Shown here: one piece after another, positions 1 through 5,857 of the stretch
How the letters are laid out: every line of letters starts with the position of its first letter
How positions within the stretch are numbered: the stretch's first letter is position 1
Assembly: GCA_020866945.1 (NCBI GenBank)
Contig: JAJBVW010000204.1
Location: forward strand, 1 to 5,857
DNA from: Oscillospiraceae bacterium
Lineage (GTDB): Bacteria; Bacillota; Clostridia; Oscillospirales; Oscillospiraceae
Length of the DNA: 5,857 nucleotides
Direction: 5' to 3'
The notes under the pieces: model-generated
Told to the model about the DNA's origin: nothing
The model's input: only the letters and a program-made list of their open reading frames with translations
The model's database searches: none
Made by a program: the position numbers and the translations under genes

Positions 1-362
1 CCTATCTCGAGTGCATCCACGAGATGAAGCTGAGCGTTGACCTGATCAACAAGGGCGGCGTGGCGGCCTTGAACTATTCCGTCTCCGATACCGCAGAATA
101 CGGCGAGTATGTCTCCGGCCCCCGCGTACTGCCTCACGAGCAGGTGAAGGCCAATATGCGGGCCGTGCTGGCGGACATCCAGGACGGCACCTTCGCCGGA
201 AAGTGGATTGCGGAGAACAAGAATGGCCGCACCTTCTTCAACTCCAAGCGGGCCATGCTTGCCAAGCACCCCATGGAGATCGTGGGTCAGCAGCTCCGGG
301 ACAATATGCTCTGGAAGGACAGCGCCGAGGGCGACAAGGGCCTGGACAGCGCCTCCACCTGA
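1..362 (+). CDS. ilvC: Ketol-acid reductoisomerase, C-terminal part (5' truncated)
   Basis: This is the last 119 codons of ketol-acid (acetohydroxy-acid) reductoisomerase; the reading frame enters at base 3 and ends at the TGA at 360-362. The cytosolic, Mg2+- and NAD(P)H-dependent enzyme isomerises and reduces 2-acetolactate or 2-aceto-2-hydroxybutyrate, the second common step of valine/isoleucine synthesis. The visible piece is the all-helical knotted domain. ECIHE at 9-23 supplies the two glutamates, four residues apart, that bind metal in class I enzymes. YSVSDTAEYG follows, with the substrate-contacting serine (codon 84-86) exactly 25 residues after the first glutamate, as in the family. 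YVSGPRV comes next. The tail after RDNMLWKD is short, so the protein is the short class I form (about 330-340 residues), not the long enterobacterial form. The N-terminal Rossmann domain and start lie outside the window. The 66-bp gap to ilvD suggests a shared operon. Family assignment is firm. Confidence 0.97.
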   Translation, partial: YLECIHEMKLSVDLINKGGVAALNYSVSDTAEYGEYVSGPRVLPHEQVKANMRAVLADIQDGTFAGKWIAENKNGRTFFNSKRAMLAKHPMEIVGQQLRDNMLWKDSAEGDKGLDSAST

Positions 363-370
363 TTTACCCA

Positions 371-399
371 AGCCAGCCAAAGATATTCTTTGGCTGGCT
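371..399 (+). promoter_or_regulatory. Strong intercistronic hairpin between ilvC and ilvD
   Basis: A perfect 12-bp inverted repeat has arms AGCCAGCCAAAG (371-382) and CTTTGGCTGGCT (388-399). A383-T387 can extend it to 13 bp, leaving a three-base TAT loop. It starts 8 bases after the ilvC stop and ends 15 bases before the ilvD ribosome binding site. No T-run follows the 3' arm (next bases CTGCCTACATATTG), so it is not a classical intrinsic terminator. An RNA-processing or 3'-end-protecting structure, or a leaky terminator that lowers ilvD relative to ilvC, fits better. The pairing is seen directly; the role is inferred. Confidence 0.6.
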
Positions 400-414
400 C
401 TGCCTACATATTGC

Positions 415-420
415 AAGGAG
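415..420 (+). promoter_or_regulatory. Ribosome binding site of ilvD
   Basis: AAGGAG lies 8 bases before the ATG at 429. It decides the ilvD start: an in-frame ATG at 390 lies inside the right arm of the 371-399 hairpin, lacks a Shine-Dalgarno sequence, and would add 13 residues with no resemblance to the family N-terminus. Confidence 0.85.
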
Positions 421-428
421 AAATAACC

Positions 429-2090
429 ATGCGTTCTGAACAAGTGAAAACCGGCGTGGAGCGGACGCCGAATCGGAGTCTGCTGTATGCTTTGGGCTAT
501 ACGGACGAGGAGCTGGAGCGGCCTTTGGTGGGCGTTGTCAGCTCCTATAACGAGATCGTCCCCGGCCATATGAATCTTGACAAAATCACCGAGGCGGTGA
601 AGGCCGGGGTGCGGGCCGCCGGGGGTACGCCGGTGATGTTCCCCGCCATCGCCGTCTGCGACGGCATCGCCATGGGCCATGTGGGGATGAAATACTCCCT
701 TGTGACCCGCGCCCTGATTGCCGACTCTACGGAGGCCATGGCCGTGGCCCATCAGTTCGACGGCCTGGTGATGATTCCCAACTGCGACAAAAACGTTCCC
801 GGCCTGCTGATGGCGGCGGCCCGGCTGAATATTCCCACCATCTTCGTCTCCGGCGGCCCCATGCTGGCGGGAAAGCTCAACGACGGTCGCCGCACCTGCC
901 TGTCCCATATGTTTGAGGCCGTGGGGGCTTATCACGCCGGGACGCTGGACGAGGCCGGGGTGGCGGAATACACGGAAAACGCCTGCCCCACCTGCGGGAG
1001 CTGCTCCGGGATGTATACCGCAAACTCCATGAACTGCCTGACGGAGGCCATCGGCATGGCCCTGCGGGGCAACGGCACCATTCCCGCCGTGTATTCCGCC
1101 CGGCTCCGCCTTGCCAAGCACACCGGCATGAAGATCGTGGAGCTGATCGAAAAGGACATTAAGCCCCGCGACATTATGACCGCCGCCGCCTTCCACAACG
1201 CGGAGACTGTGGACATGGCCCTGGGCTGCTCCACGAACACTATGCTCCATCTGCCCGCCATTGCCCATGAGGCCGGGGTGGAGCTGGATCTGCACATGGT
1301 AAACGACATCAGCGCCGTCACCCCGAACCTGTGCCACCTGGCCCCGGCGGGGGATACCTTCATGGAGGATCTGGATCAGGCCGGAGGCGTCTGGGCCGTT
1401 ATGAAGGAGCTGACGAAGAAAAACCTTTTGGACACCTCCCTTCTCACTGTCACGGGCAAGACCGTGGGGGAGAATCTGGAGGGCGTGGAAAACCGGGATG
1501 AGAGCCTGATCCGGCCCCTGGAAAAGCCCTTCTCCGCCACCGGCGGCATTGCCGTGCTGTACGGAAACCTGGCCCCGGACGGCTGCGTGGTGAAGCAGAG
1601 CGCCGTGGCCCCGGAGATGATGACCCACCGCGGCCCCGCCCGCGTGTTCGACTCGGAGGAGGAGGCCATCGCCGTGATCTACGCCGGAGGCATCAAGTCA
1701 GGCGACGTGGTGGTCATCCGCTATGAAGGGCCGAAGGGCGGCCCCGGTATGCGGGAAATGCTGAACCCCACCTCCGCCATCTGCGGCATGGGCCTGGGAG
1801 AGAGCGTGGCCCTGATCACCGACGGACGCTTTTCCGGGGCGACCCGCGGCGCGTCCATCGGCCATGTCAGCCCGGAGGCCGCTGCCGGAGGGCTGATCGC
1901 CCTGGTGCAGGAGGGGGACAGCATCGCCATTGACATCCCCGCCCACACCATCGCCCTGGAGGTGCCGGAGGAGGAGCTGGCCGCCCGGCGCGCGGCCTGG
2001 GTCTGCCCGGAGCCGAAGATCACCACCGGGTACCTGGCCCGGTACGCCAAGCAGGTGACATCCGCCGACAAGGGGGCCATACTCCAATGA
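429..2090 (+). CDS. ilvD: Dihydroxy-acid dehydratase
   Basis: The gene encodes 553 residues, the normal length for IlvD. The cytosolic Fe-S enzyme dehydrates 2,3-dihydroxy-isovalerate or 2,3-dihydroxy-3-methylvalerate to the 2-oxo acids that are transaminated to valine and isoleucine. Family motifs run in order: CDGIAMGH (from Cys77), NCDKNVPG (Cys119), CPTCGSCSG (Cys186, 189, 192), GPKGGPGM (434-441) and DGRFSGATRG with the likely catalytic Ser469. Cys119 and Cys192 are the conserved cluster ligands. Where [2Fe-2S] plant and mycobacterial enzymes have PCN, this protein has PGH (45-47), as E. coli IlvD does, so an oxygen-labile [4Fe-4S] cluster is inferred. Sugar-acid dehydratases (Edd, arabinonate/xylonate dehydratases) are relatives, but the ilv neighbours and overall sequence favour IlvD. 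The start at 429 follows the AAGGAG at 415-420. The stop overlaps the next gene by 4 nt (ATGA), so translational coupling is likely. Confidence 0.97.
   Translation: MRSEQVKTGVERTPNRSLLYALGYTDEELERPLVGVVSSYNEIVPGHMNLDKITEAVKAGVRAAGGTPVMFPAIAVCDGIAMGHVGMKYSLVTRALIADSTEAMAVAHQFDGLVMIPNCDKNVPGLLMAAARLNIPTIFVSGGPMLAGKLNDGRRTCLSHMFEAVGAYHAGTLDEAGVAEYTENACPTCGSCSGMYTANSMNCLTEAIGMALRGNGTIPAVYSARLRLAKHTGMKIVELIEKDIKPRDIMTAAAFHNAETVDMALGCSTNTMLHLPAIAHEAGVELDLHMVNDISAVTPNLCHLAPAGDTFMEDLDQAGGVWAVMKELTKKNLLDTSLLTVTGKTVGENLEGVENRDESLIRPLEKPFSATGGIAVLYGNLAPDGCVVKQSAVAPEMMTHRGPARVFDSEEEAIAVIYAGGIKSGDVVVIRYEGPKGGPGMREMLNPTSAICGMGLGESVALITDGRFSGATRGASIGHVSPEAAAGGLIALVQEGDSIAIDIPAHTIALEVPEEELAARRAAWVCPEPKITTGYLARYAKQVTSADKGAILQ
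2071..2076 (+). promoter_or_regulatory. Ribosome binding site of the DUF815 gene, inside ilvD
   Basis: AGGGGG, within the last codons of ilvD, lies 10 bases before the ATG at 2087. It supports this start and its ATGA overlap with the ilvD stop. The spacing is slightly long, so re-initiation by ribosomes finishing ilvD may contribute. Confidence 0.65.
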
Positions 2091-3361
2091 GCGACGCGCA
2101 AACCATCTCTTCCGCCCTGGACAGGCTCATCCTGTTCCGTCCGGGGCGGGGGAGCCTGTTGTGTCAGGCGGCCCGGGCCATGGAAAAGGGCCGTCCCGCC
2201 CAGGGGGCGGGGCTGATTATCAGCGAGGCCGTCCGCTGCGGCTGGGAGGGGAACCTGTGGCACTGCTGCCTGGCCCAGGCATTGGCGGAGAGTGAAAACC
2301 CCTTCTCCCTGGCCTGGGAACGCCGCCCTGCCCAGCGGGACAGCCTTTGGGATATTGCGGCGGCGGATATGGAGGTCTTTTCTGAGCTGTTTGCCCAGCA
2401 GCCGCCCCTGCCCGCCCTGGGTGATTTCCACCACCGGGGCAAGACTCCGCCGAAGGAGCAGGCGGGCCGCTGCGTTCAGACGCTGGCGGAATCCCTGGCT
2501 GCTGCCCCAGATGGGGAAGCCATGCTGGAAATATTGGCCCGGCATTATGAGACGAACGGCGTTGGCTCCCTGGGACTGGGGCAGGTGTTCCGCCTCCGGG
2601 AGGAGAAGAGCGGCGTTTCCCTTCTGCCGGTGGAGGGGCGACGGCCCGTCCTGCTGGCGGATTTGGTGGGCTACGAGGGCCAGAAGGCACAGCTGCTGGA
2701 AAACACCAAAGCCTTTCTGTCCGGCCAGCGGGCCAACAACGTCCTGCTCTACGGGGACGCGGGGACGGGGAAATCCACCAGCGTCCAGGCAATCGCCGGG
2801 GAATATGCTTCCCAGGGCCTGCGGCTCATTGAGCTGTATAAGCACCAGTTCGGCCTGATTCCTCAGCTTCTGGCCCAGATTAAGGGCCGGAATTACCGCT
2901 TCATCCTGTTTTTGGACGACCTTTCCTTCGAGGAGAACGAGGTGCAGTATAAGCACCTGAAGGCCGTCATGGAGGGCGGCGGGGAGGCTGCCCCGGAAAA
3001 CGTGCTGATATACGCCACCTCCAACCGGCGGCATCTCATCCGGGAGACCTGGAACGACCGCAGCGATATGGAGCATCAGGGAGACGTTCACCGCTCGGAC
3101 ACCATGGAGGAGAAGCTCTCTCTGGCGGGCCGGTTCGGCTTGCAGATATACTATCCCAACCCCACCTATGAGGAATACCACCGCATCGTTCAGACATTGG
3201 CCGACCGAAACCGCTCCCTGTCCGGCATGGCCGAGGATGAGCTTTGGGCCGCCGCCAGCACTTGGCAGGTGCGTCACGGCAGCCGCTCCGGCCGCACTGC
3301 GCAGCAGTTTATCAACGACCTGCTGTGCCGCCGGTCAAATACCGAAACAGAGGAGGATTGA
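2087..3361 (+). CDS. DUF815-family AAA+ ATPase of unknown function
   Basis: This predicted cytosolic protein of 424 residues belongs to the DUF815 (PF05673/COG2607) group of AAA+-like P-loop ATPases. Residues 1 to about 190 form a mostly helical N-terminal region with no recognisable motif. The ATPase core begins near ADLVGYEGQK (191-200). It carries Walker A GDAGTGKST (223-231, Lys229), Walker B FILFLDDLSFE (272-282, Asp277/Asp278 and Glu282), the sensor-1-like YATSNRRHL (309-317, Asn313) and EKLSLAGRFG (342-351), whose Arg349 could act as a finger or sensor residue. All ATPase residues appear intact. Proteobacterial members, as I recall, are nearer 290 residues; the long N-terminal extension fits the clostridial form. 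There is no signal peptide or membrane segment. It overlaps ilvD by 4 nt and ends 3 bases before ilvA, so it is co-transcribed with them. The family's biochemical role is unknown to me, and a role in branched-chain amino acid metabolism rests only on position. The family call is firm. Confidence 0.9.
   Translation: MSDAQTISSALDRLILFRPGRGSLLCQAARAMEKGRPAQGAGLIISEAVRCGWEGNLWHCCLAQALAESENPFSLAWERRPAQRDSLWDIAAADMEVFSELFAQQPPLPALGDFHHRGKTPPKEQAGRCVQTLAESLAAAPDGEAMLEILARHYETNGVGSLGLGQVFRLREEKSGVSLLPVEGRRPVLLADLVGYEGQKAQLLENTKAFLSGQRANNVLLYGDAGTGKSTSVQAIAGEYASQGLRLIELYKHQFGLIPQLLAQIKGRNYRFILFLDDLSFEENEVQYKHLKAVMEGGGEAAPENVLIYATSNRRHLIRETWNDRSDMEHQGDVHRSDTMEEKLSLAGRFGLQIYYPNPTYEEYHRIVQTLADRNRSLSGMAEDELWAAASTWQVRHGSRSGRTAQQFINDLLCRRSNTETEED
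3351..3356 (+). promoter_or_regulatory. Ribosome binding site of ilvA
   Basis: A perfect AGGAGG lies in the last codons of the DUF815 gene, 8 bases before the ATG at 3365. It fixes the ilvA start and predicts strong translation. Confidence 0.9.
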
Positions 3362-3364
3362 GCC

Positions 3365-4579
3365 ATGCTGACCCTGGATAAGATATATCAGGCGGCCTTT
3401 ACGTTGAAAAGCGTCGCGCGAAAGACCGACCTGCTTTACGCCCAGAATTTGAGCCACACGGCCCAGATATACTTAAAAACAGAAAATTTGCAGGTGACCG
3501 GCAGCTTCAAGCTCCGGGGCGCTTACAATAAAATATCGGCCCTGACCCCGGCGCAGCGGGAGGCGGGCATTATCGCCTGCTCCGCCGGGAACCACGCCCA
3601 GGGCGTGGCCCTGGCCGCCACGAAGATGGGGATCAAAAGCGTGGTCTGTATGCCGGACGGCGCGCCCATCAGCAAGGTGGAGGCCACGAAGCGCCTGGGG
3701 GCGGAGGTGCGCCTGGTGAAGGGCGCCTATGACGACGCCTATGACTACGCCTGCCAGCTCCAGAAGGAGACGGGGGCTACCTTCATCCATCCCTTTGACG
3801 ATGAGCTTGTCATCGCCGGGCAGGGCACCATCGGCCTGGAGATTCTCGACCAGCTCCCGGACGTGGACGCGGTCATCGTGCCGGTGGGCGGCGGCGGGCT
3901 TATCTCCGGCGTGGCCTGCGCCATCAAGAGCCTGAACCCCAAGGTGAAGGTCTACGGCGTCCAGGCCGCCAACGCCCCCAGCATGGCGGAGAGTCAGTCC
4001 CAGGGCCATATTATCACCCTGGACACGGTCTCCACCTTTGCCGACGGCATTGCCGTGAAGACGCCGGGGGAGACCACCTTCGCCATGACCCGCGAATATG
4101 TGGACGACGTGGTGACGGTTTCCGAGGACGAGATCGCCGCCGCCATCCTGGCCCTGATCGAGCAGCAGAAGCTGATTGCGGAGGGGGCCGGAGCCGTCAG
4201 CGTGGCCGCCGCCATGTTCGACAAGCTGCCCATCCAGGGGCAGAAGGCGGTGTGCCTGGTCTCCGGCGGCAATATCGACGTGAACATTCTCTCCCGGGTG
4301 ATCACTAGGGGCCTTGTCATGGGCGGACGCAACAGCGTTTTGCAGATTGCCCTGGAGGACAAGCCCGGCCAGCTCGTGGGCGTGTCGGAAATCGTCTCCC
4401 GCTGCGGGGCCAACGTGGTCTCCGTCCACCACGAGCGCTCCGACGCCAACATGGCCATCTCCAGCTGCTTCCTGAAAATCGGTATGGAGACCAGAGACTT
4501 TGCCCAAATCCAGACCATCAAGGACGAGCTGACCCGCGCCGGCTTCAAGATTATGGCGGATCGGATACAGGAGACTTAA
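3365..4579 (+). CDS. ilvA: Threonine dehydratase (threonine ammonia-lyase), medium form with one ACT domain
   Basis: The gene encodes 404 residues. The PLP enzyme deaminates threonine to 2-oxobutyrate and ammonia, the entry step of isoleucine synthesis from threonine. The fold-type II catalytic domain covers residues 1 to about 320. It shows TGSFKLRGAYN with the PLP Schiff-base Lys49, SAGNHAQG (73-80, Asn76 near the cofactor ring), the phosphate-binding VGGGGLISG (174-182) and VSGGN (299-303). A single ACT-like domain follows from about 326 (LQIALEDKPGQL...) to the end. E. coli IlvA is about 514 residues with two ACT-like modules, and TdcB is about 330 with none, so this is the intermediate architecture often annotated as catabolic. 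Its place behind ilvC-ilvD argues for a biosynthetic role. Effector binding by the ACT domain (isoleucine or valine) is plausible but not visible in sequence. It starts 3 bases after the DUF815 stop, behind a perfect AGGAGG. Serine dehydratase activity may accompany the main reaction. Confidence 0.95.
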   Translation: MLTLDKIYQAAFTLKSVARKTDLLYAQNLSHTAQIYLKTENLQVTGSFKLRGAYNKISALTPAQREAGIIACSAGNHAQGVALAATKMGIKSVVCMPDGAPISKVEATKRLGAEVRLVKGAYDDAYDYACQLQKETGATFIHPFDDELVIAGQGTIGLEILDQLPDVDAVIVPVGGGGLISGVACAIKSLNPKVKVYGVQAANAPSMAESQSQGHIITLDTVSTFADGIAVKTPGETTFAMTREYVDDVVTVSEDEIAAAILALIEQQKLIAEGAGAVSVAAAMFDKLPIQGQKAVCLVSGGNIDVNILSRVITRGLVMGGRNSVLQIALEDKPGQLVGVSEIVSRCGANVVSVHHERSDANMAISSCFLKIGMETRDFAQIQTIKDELTRAGFKIMADRIQET

Positions 4580-4590
4580 GAAACCGCCCC

Positions 4591-4619
4591 TTGACTTTTT
4601 GGCGGCGCTGTGATATTTT
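4591..4619 (+). promoter_or_regulatory. Sigma-A type promoter for the MATE gene
   Basis: The -35 box TTGACT (4591-4596, 5 of 6 consensus) and -10 box TATTTT (4614-4619, 4 of 6) are 17 bases apart, and TGA before the -10 gives the extended TGn element. Transcription would begin near 4626, giving a leader of about 96 nt. A second candidate is a perfect TATAAT at 4639-4644 with no good -35; it would start near 4651, inside the left arm of the downstream hairpin. TTGAC (4591-4595) recurs inverted as GTCAA (4627-4631), which could be a short operator but may be chance. Confidence 0.6.
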
Positions 4620-4644
4620 ATGTAGCGTCAAAATCGAATATAAT

Positions 4645-4705
4645 TATGCCGTTTTCTCATTCCATCAGGCACAAAAGCAGGGAATGGGGAGGCGGCGTAT
4701 TTTTT
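4645..4705 (+). terminator. Intrinsic terminator / putative attenuator between ilvA and the MATE gene
   Basis: A continuous 19-pair stem joins 4645-4663 to 4681-4699, with five G-U pairs and no bulge, closing a 17-base loop (4664-4680). Its strongest parts are GCCG (4648-4651) with CGGC (4693-4696) and CATTCC (4658-4663) with GGAATG (4681-4686). Six Ts follow at once (4700-4705), the form of a Rho-independent terminator. It would end the ilv transcript. Because it also lies downstream of the 4591-4619 promoter and two bases before the MATE ribosome binding site, it could attenuate MATE transcription as well. I recognise no known riboswitch class. Confidence 0.65.
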
Positions 4706-4707
4706 AT

Positions 4708-4715
4708 GGAAGGAG
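4708..4715 (+). promoter_or_regulatory. Ribosome binding site of the MATE gene
   Basis: GGAAGGAG lies 6 bases before the ATG at 4722 and selects that start over later in-frame ATGs at 4737 and 4746. It sits directly after the terminator's T-run. Confidence 0.85.
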
Positions 4716-4721
4716 TCAACT

Positions 4722-5857
4722 ATGGAACAGAACAAAATGGCAGTGATGCCGGTCAGGAAGCTGCTGCTGACCATGTCCCTGCCGCTGATGATGTCGCTGC
4801 TGGTGCAGAGCTGCTATAACATTGTGGACAGTATTTTTGTCTCCCGCCTGAGCGAGGAGGCCCTGACCGCCACCAGCCTTGTATATTCGGTGCAGTTTCT
4901 CATGATCGCCGTGGCGGTGGGTACCAGCGTAGGCATGAACGCCCTGCTCTCCAAGCGGGTAGGGGAGAAGCGCTATGACGAGGCCTGCCACGCGGCCACC
5001 ACCGGCCTGTTTTTGATGGTGGGGACGGCGGTGATATTTTCCCTGGCGGGGCTGCTGTTTTCCGGGGCGCTGGCCCGGAGCATGACGGACGACCCAGAAT
5101 TGCAGACCCTTTGCACCCAATATATGCGGGTGTGCGTGGTGTTCTGCTACGGCATATTTTTGCAGACCTACGGCCAGCGGCTTTTGCAGGCGGTGGGGGA
5201 CACGGTGCTGAGCATGGTGTCTCTGATAGTGGGGGCCGTGGCCAACATCATCCTGGATCCCATTATGATATTCGGCCTGCTGGGCTGTCCCGCCCTGGGC
5301 GTTACCGGCGCGGCGGTGGCCACGGTCATCGGCCAGAGCCTTGGCGCGGTGGCGGCCCTGGCGCTGAACCGGCTGAAAAATCCGATCATCCATGTGCGCC
5401 TGAAGGACTATCGCTTCCGCTGGCGGGATGTGGCGGATATTTACCGGGTGGGTATGCCCACCATCGTGATGCAGGCCACCGGCAGCGTCATGACCTTTGC
5501 CATGAACCAGATTCTGCTGACCGTGTCCTCCACGGCGGTGGCGTTCTTCGGGGTGTATTATAAGCTCCAGAGCTTTGTGATGATGCCCATGAACGGCCTG
5601 GGCCAGGCGGCCATTCCCATCGCGGGGTATAACTACGGGGCCAAAAACGGCCAGCGGATTCGCGAGACCTGGCGGGCGCTCGTTCCTGCGGCGGTTCTTA
5701 TCGCCCTGGTGGGAACAGTGCTGTTTCTGCTGCTGCCCGGCTTTTTGCTGAACCTGTTCGCCGCCGGTGAGGCGCTGCGGGCCATCGGCGTGCACGATTT
5801 GCGGATTCTCTCGCTCACCTTCCCCAGCCCCACCGTCCACAGCGTCAGCGGCTATTT
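4722..5857 (+). CDS. MATE-family efflux transporter (3' truncated)
   Basis: An open frame of 378 codons runs off the window end; family members are about 450 residues, so roughly 70 are missing. MATE proteins are inner-membrane antiporters that export cationic drugs, dyes or metabolites using a Na+ or H+ gradient. The N-terminus MPVRKLLLTMSLPLMMSLL...YNIVDSIFVSRL is the family's TM1, with the typical proline (Pro21) and Asp36 at its end. Many hydrophobic spans follow. The internal duplication is visible: residues 237-260 (VADIYRVGMPTIVMQ...) restart the TM1 pattern as TM7, with Pro246 matching Pro21. AIPIAGYNYGAKN, a signature of the second half, is present. There is no cleavable signal peptide, as expected. 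The last residues (FPSPTVHSVSGY) match my memory of the family less well than the rest; the frame stays open, so I do not call a frameshift. Substrate cannot be told from sequence. The gene probably has its own promoter (4591-4619) with a terminator-like leader, so it is likely regulated apart from the ilv genes. Confidence 0.93.
   Translation, partial: MEQNKMAVMPVRKLLLTMSLPLMMSLLVQSCYNIVDSIFVSRLSEEALTATSLVYSVQFLMIAVAVGTSVGMNALLSKRVGEKRYDEACHAATTGLFLMVGTAVIFSLAGLLFSGALARSMTDDPELQTLCTQYMRVCVVFCYGIFLQTYGQRLLQAVGDTVLSMVSLIVGAVANIILDPIMIFGLLGCPALGVTGAAVATVIGQSLGAVAALALNRLKNPIIHVRLKDYRFRWRDVADIYRVGMPTIVMQATGSVMTFAMNQILLTVSSTAVAFFGVYYKLQSFVMMPMNGLGQAAIPIAGYNYGAKNGQRIRETWRALVPAAVLIALVGTVLFLLLPGFLLNLFAAGEALRAIGVHDLRILSLTFPSPTVHSVSGY

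Noticed and set aside
1721..3277. Long minus-strand open frame (518 codons) opposite the ilvD end and the DUF815 gene
   Set aside because: Its translation is low-complexity and matches no family I know, and it lies opposite two clearly real genes. Long antisense frames arise easily when GC-rich genes avoid A/T at third positions.
3473..4507. Minus-strand open frame (344 codons) opposite ilvA
   Set aside because: The predicted protein is rich in His, Gly and Asp with no domain, typical of the antisense reading of GC-rich codons. ilvA motifs on the + strand are complete over the same bases.
4584..4605. CCGCC...GGCGG inverted repeat just after ilvA, considered as the operon terminator
   Set aside because: Only 5 bp of stem with a 12-base loop and no T-run after it; it overlaps the promoter. 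The 4645-4705 structure is a far better terminator.
4610..4819. Short + strand frame (69 codons) through the MATE leader, considered as a leader peptide
   Set aside because: It opens with GTG inside the promoter spacer, has no ribosome binding site there or before its internal ATGs at 4646 and 4706, and runs out of frame into the MATE gene.
4716..5840. Minus-strand open frame (374 codons) opposite the MATE gene
   Set aside because: It is a His/Gln-rich antisense shadow of a membrane protein: hydrophobic codons on one strand read as His, Gln and Asn on the other. The + strand has a ribosome binding site and a clear MATE sequence.
5818..5857. Possible frameshift at the end of the MATE gene, because the last dozen residues look less typical
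   Set aside because: The other two frames give Pro/Ser/Ala- or Arg/Gln-rich sequence that fits a membrane protein worse, and the frame stays open to the window edge. The remaining sequence is needed to judge.

Overview
The window looks like chromosomal DNA from a GC-rich anaerobic Firmicute, most likely a gut Clostridia of the Oscillospiraceae type. This is inferred from strong AGGAGG-type ribosome binding sites before every gene, the protein flavour (long-form DUF815 ATPase, medium-form threonine dehydratase, clostridial MATE transporter) and heavy G/C preference at third codon positions. No marker gene is present, so the taxonomy is an inference.

All five genes lie on the + strand. Positions 1-362 carry the 3' end of ilvC (ketol-acid reductoisomerase). 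A 66-bp gap with a near-perfect hairpin (371-399) leads to ilvD (dihydroxy-acid dehydratase, 429-2090). The stop of ilvD overlaps by 4 nt the start of an AAA+ ATPase of the uncharacterised DUF815 family (2087-3361). Three bases separate that gene from ilvA (threonine dehydratase, 3365-4579). The block ilvC-ilvD-DUF815-ilvA reads as one operon for isoleucine/valine synthesis. IlvA makes 2-oxobutyrate from threonine, and IlvC and IlvD carry out the second and third common steps; acetolactate synthase would have to be upstream or elsewhere.

Positions 4580-4721 are non-coding and rich in signals. A good extended -10 promoter (4591-4619) is followed by a leader of about 96 nt. The leader holds a continuous 19-bp stem (4645-4699, with G-U pairs), then six Ts and at once the ribosome binding site of the next gene. 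This is the layout of an operon terminator doubling as an attenuator. The last gene (4722 to the window end, 3' truncated) is a MATE-family efflux transporter and probably a separate transcription unit.

The least expected elements are the DUF815 ATPase embedded in the amino-acid operon with translational coupling to ilvD, and the possible attenuation control of the MATE gene. Nothing in the window looks like a mobile element, CRISPR array, tRNA or rRNA.
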